This document shows positions 1-9,727 of a stretch of 64,000 nt of DNA, in pieces; within the stretch, counting starts at the first letter, position 1; each line of letters begins with the position of its first letter. The translations under genes were made by a program, and so were the position numbers. Origin of the DNA: Chryseobacterium angstadtii. GTDB taxonomy: Bacteria; Bacteroidota; Bacteroidia; Flavobacteriales; Weeksellaceae. A model generated the notes under the pieces. That model saw only the letters and a list, made by a program, of their open reading frames with translations. It was not told the origin of the DNA and did not search any database. The stretch spans positions 1-64,000 of the forward strand of contig NZ_LFND01000006.1 in the NCBI RefSeq assembly GCF_001045465.1, given 5' to 3'.

Positions 1-9
1 AAAGTGACC

Positions 10-82
10 GACTCGGTAGCTCAGCTGGTAGAGCAATACACTTTTAATGTATGGGTCCTGGGTTCGAATCCCAGCCGGGTCA
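10..82 (+). tRNA. tRNA-Lys (anticodon TTT)
   Basis: Folds as a full cloverleaf. The 7-bp acceptor stem is GACTCGG at 10-16 against CCGGGTC at 75-81, with one T-G pair. The anticodon stem is ATACA/TGTAT around the loop CTTTTAA, so the anticodon at 43-45 is TTT. The T-arm is CTGGG-TTCGAAT-CCCAG. The discriminator base is A82 and the 3' CCA is not encoded. It decodes lysine AAA/AAG codons. Confidence 0.97.
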
Positions 83-136
83 CAAGTTTACTGAAAAGTA
101 AATTTTTTTCATATTAATATTTTGTGATTTGGTGTA

Positions 137-172
137 TCAAAGGTTTCCTCAAGAGACCTTTGATTTTTTTTT
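137..172 (+). terminator. Intrinsic terminator after tRNA-Lys
   Basis: TCAAAGGT (137-144) pairs with ACCTTTGA (156-163) and is followed by a run of nine T. It lies 55 bases after the tRNA in the same direction. Confidence 0.75.
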
Positions 173-422
173 GATATATACTTCAACCTGTAAAAGTAAA
201 GCCGCATCAGGCTCAGAGATTGTGGACTGAACAAAAATTAATTGCTCATTGCACTCGCGGATTATGAGGATAAAGCAGATGAATAGAAGTGAAAGTCAGT
301 ACACTCTTCATCAAAATCAATGAAGTTGATTCCCTCTTTGCTCTCCTTTATAAACACTATAATAATTTTCTTTGCTTTAAATAACCAGACTTTAACTACT
401 CCGCAAGTTTTGTGTATGGCCA
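173..422. other. Gene-free interval
   Basis: No supported gene. A 60-codon frame at 320-502 runs through the panC terminator and has no recognisable protein features. The stretch near 303-345, with tcaatgaagttgatt followed by ctttgct, resembles a segment near 57,765 in another gene-free interval. Both may be decayed copies of one dispersed repeat. Confidence 0.4.
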
Positions 423-458
423 AAGAAAAAGCTCTGATCCATAAGACCAGAGCTTCTT
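423..458 (-). terminator. panC: Terminator of panC
   Basis: AAGCTCTG (429-436) pairs with CAGAGCTT (448-455). Read on the minus strand, the hairpin is followed by a T-rich tract (the A run at 422-430), 41 bases beyond the panC stop codon. Confidence 0.7.
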
Positions 459-498
459 TTATAAATTATGCGGATGCATTGTTGGAGTACATTCCGTA

Positions 499-1347
499 CT
501 AATCCAGATGCATATTGTCAATTAATCTTACACCATCTACCACAACCACAATAAATGCGCGGTATTTTCTGTCTTTGTAAAAGAAATCGGTTTCTTTCAG
601 GGTGTCTTCATCGGCAATCAGGAAGTATTCCAGCTTCATTCCCTGTTCGTGATCGAAAATATCTGTTACTCTTTCCTTTATTTCAGGAATGGTAACCGTG
701 CGGAACCAATCGTTTACTTTATTTAGGGTGTTGTAAATAACTTTTGCAGCTTCTTTTCTGTCTTCATGGAGTCTTTGATTTCTTGAGCTTAGTGCCAGAC
801 CGTTTTCTGCTCTGTAAATAGGAACGCCGATTACCTTTACCGGAAGCTGTTTTTTTTCAACCATTTTTTTGATGATGGCTAGCTGTTGGAAATCTTTTTC
901 ACCAAAATAAGCATTGTCAGGTTTAACCTGTCTGAAAAGTTCTTCTACCACAGTTCCTACCCCGTCAAAATGTCCCGGTCTGAATTTTCCTTCCATTTCA
1001 TTTTCCAGTCCGTCAAAATCATAATGCTGGCTTTCTGTCTTTTCAGGATAGATATCTGCCACTTCAGGAATGTATACTGCATCTACCAGTCCTGAGTTTT
1101 TCAGGATAAGAATATCACGGTTGATATCTCTGGGATACTTTTTCAGGTCTTCAGGGTTGTTGAATTGGGTCGGATTTACAAAAATTGAAGAAATTACCAG
1201 GTCATTATCTTTTCTGGCTTCTTCATACAGGGCAAGATGGCCGTTGTGCAGTGCTCCCATAGTAGGGGCAAAGCCTATCTTTTTCCCCATTTCTTTCTGT
1301 CTTTCAATGAAATCCTGAAGGGTTTTCTTATTTTTTATAATTTCCAT
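499..1347 (-). CDS. panC: Pantothenate synthetase
   Basis: PanC joins pantoate and beta-alanine, using ATP, to make pantothenate, the precursor of coenzyme A, in the cytoplasm. The 282-residue protein has the usual family length. The nucleotidyltransferase signature is visible: PTMGALHNGHL near residue 28 (the HIGH-like motif), FVNPTQF near residue 57, and the SSRN segment of the KMSKS-like loop near residue 187. It starts at the ATG at 1347 and is divergent from the GT5-like gene. In Flavobacteriia panC commonly sits next to that gene. No panD is visible here. Confidence 0.96.
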   Translation of the reverse strand: MEIIKNKKTLQDFIERQKEMGKKIGFAPTMGALHNGHLALYEEARKDNDLVISSIFVNPTQFNNPEDLKKYPRDINRDILILKNSGLVDAVYIPEVADIYPEKTESQHYDFDGLENEMEGKFRPGHFDGVGTVVEELFRQVKPDNAYFGEKDFQQLAIIKKMVEKKQLPVKVIGVPIYRAENGLALSSRNQRLHEDRKEAAKVIYNTLNKVNDWFRTVTIPEIKERVTDIFDHEQGMKLEYFLIADEDTLKETDFFYKDRKYRAFIVVVVDGVRLIDNMHLD

Positions 1348-1471
1348 TGTTTATTTTAATACTAATTCAAAAATACTAAAAATATCATAAAATTATATGA
1401 GTTTTTAATAATTTGAAAATAGGAATTATCGTAAAATAATGTTAATTAAAATAATGTTGGATGTTTTTTTG

Positions 1472-1479
1472 TAATTTTG
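1472..1479 (+). promoter_or_regulatory. Candidate -7 box for the GT5-like gene
   Basis: TAATTTTG matches the Bacteroidota -7 consensus TAnnTTTG, 40 bases before the start codon at 1519. The only TTG upstream (1457-1459) is closer than the usual -33 spacing, so only the -7 element is supported. Confidence 0.4.
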
Positions 1480-1518
1480 CACATTAAAGCATTTTTACAA
1501 AAATATAGATAGAAATTT

Positions 1519-2289
1519 ATGCCGAATCAAAAAATACTGTACATTACTACAGAGATGTATCCATATCAGGAAGATACAAATATGGCTGCAGTGGTAAACA
1601 AAATGGCACTTAAGATGCACAATGAAGGCAATGATGTAAGAGTTTTTATGCCAAGATTTGGACAAATAAGTGAGAGAAAATTCCAGCTTCACGAAGTGAT
1701 CCGTCTTTCAGGAATGAATATTATTATCAATGACCTGGACCAGCCTTTAATCATTAAAGTAGCTTCTCTTCCGGGAGAAAGACTTCAGGTTTACTTTATC
1801 GACAATGAAGAATACTTCAAAAGAAAACAGTACTACGTGGATGATGAAGGGAACCCTTTTGATGATAATGATGAAAGAGCTATTTTCTTTGCCAGAGGGG
1901 TTATTGAAACCATCAAAAAGCTGAACTGGGTTCCGGATGTGATCCATTTAAACGGATGGATGTCTTCTTTTGTTCCAATTTACCTTAAAACCTATTACGA
2001 ATCTGATACTTACTTTAAAGACGCCAAGATTGTACTTTCTTTATACAACGAGAAAGATGCAGACCTGGATAAGAATATTGCTGAAAAACTGGCATTCGAT
2101 AATATTTCAGGATTAAAAGCGTTAGATAATCCAACGATCAAAAGTTTCGTTGTTGAAAGTATGAATTACGTAGACATGGTAGTGAAAGGAGATGAGTTTT
2201 TAGATGAAGACCTTGATAAAGGATTCAAGGAAACAACAACTCCAAAATCAGAATACGTAGACGTAGATTCTATAAACCAACTTTATTAA
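1519..2289 (+). CDS. Glycogen/starch synthase N-terminal (GT5-like) domain protein
   Basis: The 256 residues resemble only the N-terminal Rossmann half of GT5 glycogen synthases: a first strand KILYITTEMYPY, NKMALKMHNEGNDVRVFMPRFG, and VPDVIHLNGWMSSF around residue 140. A full glycogen synthase is about 480 residues. The C-terminal nucleotide-sugar binding half is absent and no remnant follows, because a DUF4270 gene starts 13 bases later. Family knowledge: stand-alone half-length GT5 proteins beside panC are common in Flavobacteriia. Catalysis is doubtful and the role is unknown. No frameshift is seen, so it looks like an intact short family rather than a broken gene. Confidence 0.8.
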   Translation: MPNQKILYITTEMYPYQEDTNMAAVVNKMALKMHNEGNDVRVFMPRFGQISERKFQLHEVIRLSGMNIIINDLDQPLIIKVASLPGERLQVYFIDNEEYFKRKQYYVDDEGNPFDDNDERAIFFARGVIETIKKLNWVPDVIHLNGWMSSFVPIYLKTYYESDTYFKDAKIVLSLYNEKDADLDKNIAEKLAFDNISGLKALDNPTIKSFVVESMNYVDMVVKGDEFLDEDLDKGFKETTTPKSEYVDVDSINQLY

Positions 2290-2302
2290 AATCACATTTT
2301 TA

Positions 2303-3907
2303 ATGACTCATACTGTTAAAAGGACCTTAGCCATTCTCTTTATGGCGGTTTTCGGAAGTACTCTTCTTTATAACTGCGAACCGGATGTGGATTCGCTGGG
2401 AGAGCAGCTTTTTCTTGGTGATGCTGCTGAAGGAAATATTTCCTCACATGAACTTATCGCTTATAATATTAACAATAATGATACGATCCGAAGTGATGCG
2501 GGTAGATTAGTTAGTCTGATTAATACATCGGGAGTATCAACCAGTACAGCTGTTATAGGAGCTTTCAATGAAGGACAGTTTGGAATGCAGAAAGCCTCTT
2601 TCCTTACCCAGCTGAGAATGTCTACAGATAATTTTGATTTCGGAACAGCTCCAAAGATGGACTCTGTAGTGCTGGTGATGAAACCTGTTGCAGTAACAGA
2701 TTCAGTAAGTGCACCGGGAGCAAAAGACGAAAGTATTATGATAGGTACAGACAATGTTCCTGTGTCTACAGATATCAAAACGTATCCGGTTTCTTATTTT
2801 ACAAAATATGGTAAACTAAAACTTGGAGCCGGTGGTAGCCATACGCTTCTAAATGTAAAAGTAGATGAAATTACAACATTCCTGGACGGAAATTCGGATG
2901 CTTTCAAAAGATCCAATGTGGTTGTAAGCACGGGAGCAGCTTTGGGTGCTTCTGTATTTAACGGAAAAGTAAGAGCGGTAACCATTACCAAGAAATCTGA
3001 CAACTCATCTGTGTTTACATCAGACCCAAGTTTCAGAATCCGTTTAGATAAAGACTTTTTCCAGACGAAAATTCTTGATAAAAATAAAAAGCCCGAACTT
3101 ATGGATGCGGCAAACTTTACGAGATACTTCAACGGAATCAGACTTTCTGTGGATGAAACAGATGGATATCTTCTTCAGTTCTCTCCGGATACCATGGAGA
3201 TCGTTATGTATTATACCAATGAGAAGAATGATAACGGAACCATTACAAGACCTCAAAGTACCTTTAAACTTTTAATGAGTGGGGGAATAGGTAACCAGCG
3301 TATCGGCCAGTATGCTTATGACAGAACTAATTCTGCCTGGAAAACTGCTTCTTCAAATATCAATACAACGGATGGAGATGATAAACTTTATACTCAGGGG
3401 ATGGGAGGACCTTCTATAGCTGTGAAAATTCCTGAGCAGACCATCATTGATCTTAAAAAGTTATACAATGAGAAGAAAGAAGCTATCATCAGCGCTAAAA
3501 TCAGAATCTATACAGATCTTTCCAGCTGGAATAACAATTACAGAAAAACTGCGAGTAATCTTACCATTTCTCCTTACACGCTAAATACGGCGACCAATTT
3601 ATTAGAGGTTTCAGGCTTTACAGCAGAACAGACTGCAGGATTCCCATGGATAAAGTCCGCTGAGGATTTAAGCTATTATGATTTCACTGTTACCAAAACG
3701 GTAAAAGATATTGTAGAAGGAACAGCAGCCAATAATACCATCATTATTAATCCGGGTCAGTTTGTTCCTACTACAAACAATACATTGGCAGGATATAGAT
3801 TTACTACGAGAGCATTTGCAACAGAAAGAAATGTTTTTGTAGGATCATTCGATAAAACAAATCCTAACAGAATTCAGTTAAAAGTAGTTCACGGGATTAA
3901 AAAATAA
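2303..3907 (+). CDS. DUF4270 family lipoprotein
   Basis: A 534-residue secreted lipoprotein with an N-terminal hydrophobic signal ending in the lipobox LLYNC (Cys25), followed by EPDVDSLGEQLF. The body is beta-rich, with the layout typical of the Bacteroidota DUF4270 family: VVLVMKP, RIRLDKDFF, and a C-terminal TNPNRIQLKVVHGI. The function is unknown and an outer-membrane surface role is likely. It lies 13 bases after the GT5-like gene and 19 bases before glmS, so the three are probably co-transcribed. This gene order is familiar from Flavobacteriia. Confidence 0.85.
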   Translation: MTHTVKRTLAILFMAVFGSTLLYNCEPDVDSLGEQLFLGDAAEGNISSHELIAYNINNNDTIRSDAGRLVSLINTSGVSTSTAVIGAFNEGQFGMQKASFLTQLRMSTDNFDFGTAPKMDSVVLVMKPVAVTDSVSAPGAKDESIMIGTDNVPVSTDIKTYPVSYFTKYGKLKLGAGGSHTLLNVKVDEITTFLDGNSDAFKRSNVVVSTGAALGASVFNGKVRAVTITKKSDNSSVFTSDPSFRIRLDKDFFQTKILDKNKKPELMDAANFTRYFNGIRLSVDETDGYLLQFSPDTMEIVMYYTNEKNDNGTITRPQSTFKLLMSGGIGNQRIGQYAYDRTNSAWKTASSNINTTDGDDKLYTQGMGGPSIAVKIPEQTIIDLKKLYNEKKEAIISAKIRIYTDLSSWNNNYRKTASNLTISPYTLNTATNLLEVSGFTAEQTAGFPWIKSAEDLSYYDFTVTKTVKDIVEGTAANNTIIINPGQFVPTTNNTLAGYRFTTRAFATERNVFVGSFDKTNPNRIQLKVVHGIKK

Positions 3908-3926
3908 AAAAAACACTAGATAAAAT

Positions 3927-5780
3927 ATGTGCGGAATTGTAGGATATACAGGATTTCAAGATGCGTATGAAATTGTAATCAACGGTCTTAGAAGATTAGA
4001 ATATAGAGGGTATGACAGTGCCGGAATTGTTTTAGAAAGTTCAGATAAAAAATTTGAAGTAGAAAAAACAAAAGGTAAAGTAGATGATTTGGTTAAAATT
4101 TCAGAACAACTGAAAGGAACAGCCAAAATAGGGATGGGACACACACGTTGGGCTACTCACGGAGTTCCGAGTGATAGAAACTCACACCCGCATTTGTCAA
4201 ATAACGAAAAGATTGCCCTTGTACATAATGGAATTATAGAAAACTATGATACCATCAAAACGATGCTTACGGAAAAAGGATTTACATTCAAATCCGAAAC
4301 AGATACAGAAGTATTGGTGAACCTTATCCAGTACTTTATGGATCTGAATTCTGAAACAGATTTCCCTACAGCAGTAAGATATGCTTTGAATGAAGTATAC
4401 GGAGCCTATGCTATTACAGTACTTCACGAAGATTATCCTGGTTTGCTGGTTGTAGCAAGACTGGGTTCTCCTCTGGCTATCGGATTGGGAGATAAAGAAT
4501 ATTTTATTGCTTCCGATGCATCTCCTTTCGTAGAATTTACCAAAGAAGCCATCTATCTTGAAGAAGGTCATATGGCCACTATTTCATTGGAAAATGGAGT
4601 AGATATCAGAACGATCAACGATAACTCTAAAATAGAGCCTGAAATTCAGGAACTTAAATTAAGTCTGGAGCAGATTGAAAAAGGAGGGTATGAGCATTTT
4701 ATGCTTAAAGAAATCTTTGAACAGCCAAAATCTATCCACGATACCATGAGAGGAAGGCTTCTTGTAGACGAAGGAGTAATCAAAATGGCAGGAATCTGGG
4801 ATCATGTAGAGAAATTTAAGAATGCCAACAGAATTATCATCATTGCTTGCGGAACATCATGGCATGCCGGTCTTATCGGAGAATATCTTATTGAAGAATA
4901 TGCAAGAATTCCTGTAGAAGTAGAATATGCATCAGAATTCAGATACAGAAATCCTATTATTACAGATAAAGATGTGGTGATTGCAATTTCTCAATCCGGA
5001 GAAACGGCAGATACAATGGCTGCATTGAAATTGGCGAAAGAAAAAGGAGCATTTATTTATGGGATCTGTAATGTGGTAGATTCTTCCATTGCAAGAATTA
5101 CAGATGCAGGTTCATATACCCATGCCGGTCCGGAGATTGGTGTGGCTTCTACTAAAGCATTTACAGCACAGCTTACGATTCTTACTTTAATTGCCTTTAA
5201 ATTAGGAAAACACAACGGTAATTTAGGAAATGCAGAATTCATGAGCTTAATTGCTGAGCTGGATGCTATCCCTAAAAAAATTGAAGAAGTTTTAAATACA
5301 ACTCACGAGCTTACTCAGAACATTGCAAAAGACTTTGTAAGTGCTACGAACTTCCTTTATTTAGGAAGAGGATACAATTATCCTGCAGCGCTTGAAGGAG
5401 CTTTAAAACTGAAAGAGATCTCTTATATTCATGCTGAAGGATATCCTGCGGCGGAAATGAAGCACGGTCCTATTGCCCTTATTGATGAGAATATGCCAAT
5501 CGTTATTATTGCTCCTAAAAAAGGACATTATGATAAGATTGTGAGTAATGTTCAGGAAATTAAGGCCAGAAAAGGAAAAGTGATTGCGGTAGTTAATAAA
5601 GGAGATCAGCAGGTAAGTTCAATGGCAGATTATGTGATTGAAATTCCTGAGACTTCAGAATGTTTCTCTCCAATCGTTGCATCAGTGCCTTTACAACTGC
5701 TTGCATACTACATTGCTGTGTACCGAGGAGCCAATGTAGACCAGCCTAGAAACCTGGCAAAATCAGTAACCGTGGAATAA
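3927..5780 (+). CDS. glmS: Glutamine-fructose-6-phosphate aminotransferase (isomerizing)
   Basis: GlmS converts fructose-6-phosphate and glutamine to glucosamine-6-phosphate, the first step toward UDP-GlcNAc for peptidoglycan and LPS. The 617 residues match the family length. The N-terminal nucleophile Cys2 is in MCGIVGYTGF, followed by the class II glutaminase motifs (GMGHTRWATHG, HNGIIENY). Two SIS sugar-isomerase domains follow, with IACGTSWHA, ISQSGETADT and EGYPAAEMKHGP. The C-terminus PRNLAKSVTVE is intact. It was probably co-transcribed with the preceding DUF4270 gene. No glmS ribozyme-like leader fits in the 19-base gap. Confidence 0.98.
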   Translation: MCGIVGYTGFQDAYEIVINGLRRLEYRGYDSAGIVLESSDKKFEVEKTKGKVDDLVKISEQLKGTAKIGMGHTRWATHGVPSDRNSHPHLSNNEKIALVHNGIIENYDTIKTMLTEKGFTFKSETDTEVLVNLIQYFMDLNSETDFPTAVRYALNEVYGAYAITVLHEDYPGLLVVARLGSPLAIGLGDKEYFIASDASPFVEFTKEAIYLEEGHMATISLENGVDIRTINDNSKIEPEIQELKLSLEQIEKGGYEHFMLKEIFEQPKSIHDTMRGRLLVDEGVIKMAGIWDHVEKFKNANRIIIIACGTSWHAGLIGEYLIEEYARIPVEVEYASEFRYRNPIITDKDVVIAISQSGETADTMAALKLAKEKGAFIYGICNVVDSSIARITDAGSYTHAGPEIGVASTKAFTAQLTILTLIAFKLGKHNGNLGNAEFMSLIAELDAIPKKIEEVLNTTHELTQNIAKDFVSATNFLYLGRGYNYPAALEGALKLKEISYIHAEGYPAAEMKHGPIALIDENMPIVIIAPKKGHYDKIVSNVQEIKARKGKVIAVVNKGDQQVSSMADYVIEIPETSECFSPIVASVPLQLLAYYIAVYRGANVDQPRNLAKSVTVE

Positions 5781-5888
5781 AAAACAGTTGTAAATAAAAT
5801 AAATTTAGATTTCTTCCGTTATTTCAAAAAAAATCTTAAAAGTTTCTTAAAAAAATTATATATTTACGGCTTAATTATAAAAATTAAC

Positions 5889-7310
5889 ATGAAAAGGATA
5901 TTTCTTTTATTATTGTCTGCGTCGGTAGCATCAGTATCTTGTTCAGGTGGTGGCAGTTCTTCTGTAGGGAAGCCTGGAACAAAAGGAGAATTGATACCAA
6001 GAGAAAAAACGAAATCATTTGTTGCGGAAAGACCATATGGAATGGTCGGTATTCCGGCAGGTTCATTTGTTGCTGGTTTAGCAGACCAGGATCCAACAAA
6101 TACTCCTGAAAAAGCTTCGTTAAAAACTGTTACAGTCTCCTCTTTCTTCATGGATGAAGCGGAAACTACTAATGCAGAATACAGGGTATTTATCAATTAT
6201 GTAAGAGATTCTATTGCTAGAACTCTATTAGCCGAAGCTGCCGGAGAAGGTGGTGAAGAAGGCGGACGTAGAGGAGCAAGCATAGGAGATTATGCATACC
6301 TTGCTAAAAAAGAAGAAAATTTAACACCTTATCAAGAATATTTAGAAGGCCAGGGAGGAAGAGAAGACGGAAGTTATGATGCCAGCAAAAGATTAGACTG
6401 GAAAATCCCATTGCATTGGACTACCGGAAAGTATCCTGATGTAGAATATGCGGAAGTTCTGGAATCTATGTATCTTCCGGCTTCTTCAAGAATCGGAAAC
6501 GAAAGAATTTTAGACGTTAGTAAATTAAAATACAACTACCAGTGGGGAGATATGGATGCTGCACTTGCTGAGAACGAAAGAGGTGCCAACTACCTTAAGA
6601 GTTCAAGCATTGCCATCTATCCGGATACTACGGTTTGGGTAAACGATTTCCACTTCGCTTACAACGAACCATTGTTCGAACAGTATTTCTGGCACAAAGC
6701 CTATAAAGATTATCCTGTTGTTGGGGTAACCTGGGATCAGGCAAGAGCTTACTGTAACTTCAGATCTAAACTGAAAACAGATTACAACGAAAGCTTAAAA
6801 AGAAAAAAACAAAGACCATTGCAGTTCCGTCTTCCTACAGAAATCGAGTGGGAATATGCAGCAAGAGGCGGAATGCAGAATGCTACTTACCCTTGGGGTG
6901 GTCCATATTTAATGGACGACAGAGGTTGCTACTTAGCCAACTTCAAACCTAAAAGGGGTAACTACATGGAAGACGAGAAAAAAGGTACTTATACATATAC
7001 AGCTCCAGTAAAGAAATTTAAGAAAAATGGATTTGGGTTATTTGATATGGCTGGAAACGTTTCTGAATGGACAGAATCTGCGTATAACAACTCTTCTTAC
7101 GGGTTCTCTTCTACCTTAAATCCTTCTACAAAAGATAAAAAGGATACGAAGAAGTCGGTAAGAGGTGGATCTTGGAAAGATATAGGATATGCCCTGATGA
7201 CAGGTGCAAGAGATTGGGAAAGAAAAGATTCTGCAAGAAGCTATATCGGATTCAGAACTGTACAGGATATTCCTGAAGCAGCTGTTAAGCCAAGAAGAGT
7301 TAACAGATAA
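5889..7310 (+). CDS. gldK: Gliding motility / T9SS lipoprotein GldK (PorK)
   Basis: GldK forms the periplasmic ring of the type IX secretion system together with GldN, under the outer membrane. The protein has a lipoprotein signal (SVASVSC, Cys18) and a formylglycine-generating-enzyme-like (FGE/SUMF1) fold: MVGIPAGSFVAG, FFMDEAETTNAEYR, VVGVTWDQARAYCNFRS, FRLPTEIEWEYAARGG, FDMAGNVSEW, and a C-terminal RSYIGFRTVQD. The 473 residues fit the family. It is the first gene of gldKLMN, 108 bases after glmS, with a candidate promoter stretch (tatattta) at 5858-5865 that only loosely matches TAnnTTTG. Confidence 0.96.
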   Translation: MKRIFLLLLSASVASVSCSGGGSSSVGKPGTKGELIPREKTKSFVAERPYGMVGIPAGSFVAGLADQDPTNTPEKASLKTVTVSSFFMDEAETTNAEYRVFINYVRDSIARTLLAEAAGEGGEEGGRRGASIGDYAYLAKKEENLTPYQEYLEGQGGREDGSYDASKRLDWKIPLHWTTGKYPDVEYAEVLESMYLPASSRIGNERILDVSKLKYNYQWGDMDAALAENERGANYLKSSSIAIYPDTTVWVNDFHFAYNEPLFEQYFWHKAYKDYPVVGVTWDQARAYCNFRSKLKTDYNESLKRKKQRPLQFRLPTEIEWEYAARGGMQNATYPWGGPYLMDDRGCYLANFKPKRGNYMEDEKKGTYTYTAPVKKFKKNGFGLFDMAGNVSEWTESAYNNSSYGFSSTLNPSTKDKKDTKKSVRGGSWKDIGYALMTGARDWERKDSARSYIGFRTVQDIPEAAVKPRRVNR

Positions 7311-7370
7311 TTAACCAGACTATTATTTTTCAATAACAATTTTATTTAACATTAAAAAAACTAACTTAAT

Positions 7371-8063
7371 ATGTTTAAGACTAAAGATGCTTGGATGAAT
7401 TTCTTTTATTCATTCGGTGCTGCAATTGTAATTCTTGGAGCTTGGCTTAAAATTACTCACATTACCTTGGGGCCAATTAACGGTAATATCGCTCTTACAG
7501 TGGGACTTATTACGGAGGCTATTATCTTTATCATTTTCGCATTCGACCCTCCTAAATCGGAAGAGTCTTATGCATGGGAAAATGTTTATCCTGAACTATT
7601 AGACAAACATGCAAACCCAAACCCTTTACATTCTAATGTGTCATCTAAAAACAATGCACAGCAGTTTGCAGAACTAGAAAATTCTCTTTCAAATAAATTA
7701 GACAAAATGCTTCAGGATGCAAAACTGGACGTTCAGTTATTTGACAGATTAAGAACTGGTATCGACAAGTTTTCCAACTCTGTAGACCAGATCAACCAAA
7801 CCGTTGACGTATCTGCTTCTACTCATAAATATAACGATCAGCTTAACAAAGCGGCTCAGCATATGGAAAGTATGAATGCTTTATATGCTATGCAGCTTGA
7901 AAGCGGTAAAAGACAATCTGAATTTGCCAACAAATATGTGGCAGATATGCAGAAGTCTGCAGAACATTCTGAAAAATTCAATCAAGAGTTACAAGGTTTA
8001 ACAACTAATCTTAACAGTTTAAATAGAGTTTATGGTGGTATGCTTACTGCTATGAAGTCTTAA
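7371..8063 (+). CDS. gldL: T9SS inner-membrane motor protein GldL
   Basis: GldL and GldM form the proton-driven motor that powers type IX secretion and gliding. Two N-terminal membrane helices are visible (residues about 8-25 and 35-57), separated by a short loop and ending in a conserved FAFDPPK segment. A long hydrophilic, partly coiled-coil cytoplasmic tail follows, rich in Gln, Asn and Lys. The 230 residues fit the family. It is the second gene of the cluster, 60 bases after gldK and 51 before gldM. Confidence 0.95.
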   Translation: MFKTKDAWMNFFYSFGAAIVILGAWLKITHITLGPINGNIALTVGLITEAIIFIIFAFDPPKSEESYAWENVYPELLDKHANPNPLHSNVSSKNNAQQFAELENSLSNKLDKMLQDAKLDVQLFDRLRTGIDKFSNSVDQINQTVDVSASTHKYNDQLNKAAQHMESMNALYAMQLESGKRQSEFANKYVADMQKSAEHSEKFNQELQGLTTNLNSLNRVYGGMLTAMKS

Positions 8064-8114
8064 TTCCTAACCATTTCTAATTAACTACTTAATCAAAAAC
8101 TAAAAGAAAAGAGA

Positions 8115-9707
8115 ATGGCACAAGGAAAACAGACACCTCGTCAGAAGATGATCAACCTGATGTATTTGGTGTTCATCGCGATGATGGCCCTAAATATTGA
8201 TGCAGAAATCATCAGATCATACTATGACTCTACCAGAGCTTTGAATGAAACAAGAACCTTAACGGAGAAAAAGAACGAAAAGATTTTTGAAAAAACATTG
8301 GAAGCAAAAGCTTTGCAGGTTCCGGATACTTACGCACAGCCTTGGGAAAACTATAAAGTTTTAAAAGGTAAAATTGACGGATTGGTATCTTCTGCTCAGG
8401 AGATAAAAAATGCTTTGAAAAAACAGTCAGAGTTTCATGATAAAGACCCAAAGACTGGAAAAGATATTGATGTAAGCGAAAATTTTGCAGCATTGAACAA
8501 CAATGAAGCAACGACAGAGTATTTCTTCAAAGAAGGAGATGAAAATTCACCTTCAAAAGGAGCTTTGGATTTAAAAGCTAAAATTGACGATGTAAGAAAT
8601 TATATCAATGCAACTTTCGGAAACAATCCTCAGTTGAAAGATTTAGTAGACAGAGCCAACAAATCTCTGATTGCTGAATATCCAAAAGGAAAATCTCCGA
8701 ACGATAAGACTTGGTTTCAGAATAAATTCTATCATCAGCCTCTGATTGCTGCGATCTCTAATTTGGAGATTATTCAGAATGATGCAAGAAACGTACAGTC
8801 TGATGCATTGGCATTGTTACTTCAGGAAAAAGTAGATGCAAGTATCAAATTCTCTAGCTATGAGCCAATTGTTTCTGGTCCGGTAGATATCCAGGCAGGA
8901 AAACAGGCTGAAGTAAAAGTAATGTTGGGTACTTACTCTAACAGTAATAAAATCAGCATCACGGGTGTAGGAAGAGTAGAAAATGGAAAAGGAATTACTT
9001 CTATTTCAGGTTCTGGTATCGGAGAGCACAAATTGGGAGGAACAATTACTTTAACTGATGCTTCAGGAAAACCTCAAAGTTTCCCGTGGACGCACACGTA
9101 TAACGTAATTGCAGGACCAAGAGAAGTGAAGCTTGAAAAAGGATTATTACTTTCTGCAGACAAAATGAATGTAATGTATAGAGGACTTGAGAACCCTGTT
9201 TCAGGATCAATCTTAGGTGCTGACAATTCTAAACTTTCATTATCTGCTCCGGGAGCTTCTGTAAGAAATACAGGCCCAGGAAAATGGATTGTAAAACCTA
9301 CTACTGGTAATACAGTTAAGTTGACATTATCAGGTATAGACCCTTACGGAAAATCTGTATCTCAGGTATTTGAATATAGAATTAAGAATGTACCACCGCC
9401 ACAAGGACAAATCAGAGGACAGAGTATTGTAGCAATGCCTCCGACTTCGATCCCGAATCAGACGGTACAGGCAGCAATTCCTGACTTTGACTTCCCAGTT
9501 TCGTTTACTGTAACTCAGTTTATGGTAAGAGTACCTGGAAGAGCAGCACTGTTAGTTCACGGAAATTCATTGAATGATGCCGCTGGATTAGTGAAAAACC
9601 TTAGATCTGGAGACGTAGTTTCTATCTTTGATATTAAAGTTACTGCTCAAGGACTGGATGGCCAAGTAATTAAAAACATTACTCCTATAATCATTAATAT
9701 TCCATAG
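8115..9707 (+). CDS. gldM: T9SS motor and periplasmic shaft protein GldM
   Basis: GldM has one inner-membrane helix inside the GldL motor and a periplasmic shaft reaching the GldK/GldN ring. The N-terminus (MAQGKQTPRQKMINLMYLVF) and single helix YLVFIAMMALNI near residue 17 are family hallmarks. Four periplasmic domains follow, with a C-terminal Pro-rich stretch and beta domains. The 530 residues match the usual length of about 510-530. Start at the ATG at 8115. Confidence 0.96.
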   Translation: MAQGKQTPRQKMINLMYLVFIAMMALNIDAEIIRSYYDSTRALNETRTLTEKKNEKIFEKTLEAKALQVPDTYAQPWENYKVLKGKIDGLVSSAQEIKNALKKQSEFHDKDPKTGKDIDVSENFAALNNNEATTEYFFKEGDENSPSKGALDLKAKIDDVRNYINATFGNNPQLKDLVDRANKSLIAEYPKGKSPNDKTWFQNKFYHQPLIAAISNLEIIQNDARNVQSDALALLLQEKVDASIKFSSYEPIVSGPVDIQAGKQAEVKVMLGTYSNSNKISITGVGRVENGKGITSISGSGIGEHKLGGTITLTDASGKPQSFPWTHTYNVIAGPREVKLEKGLLLSADKMNVMYRGLENPVSGSILGADNSKLSLSAPGASVRNTGPGKWIVKPTTGNTVKLTLSGIDPYGKSVSQVFEYRIKNVPPPQGQIRGQSIVAMPPTSIPNQTVQAAIPDFDFPVSFTVTQFMVRVPGRAALLVHGNSLNDAAGLVKNLRSGDVVSIFDIKVTAQGLDGQVIKNITPIIINIP

Positions 9708-9727
9708 GACTAAAATTGTAATTTATT

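Noticed and set aside
320..502. 60-codon plus-strand frame downstream of tRNA-Lys
   Set aside because: It runs through the panC terminator hairpin and overlaps the panC 3' end. No protein features.
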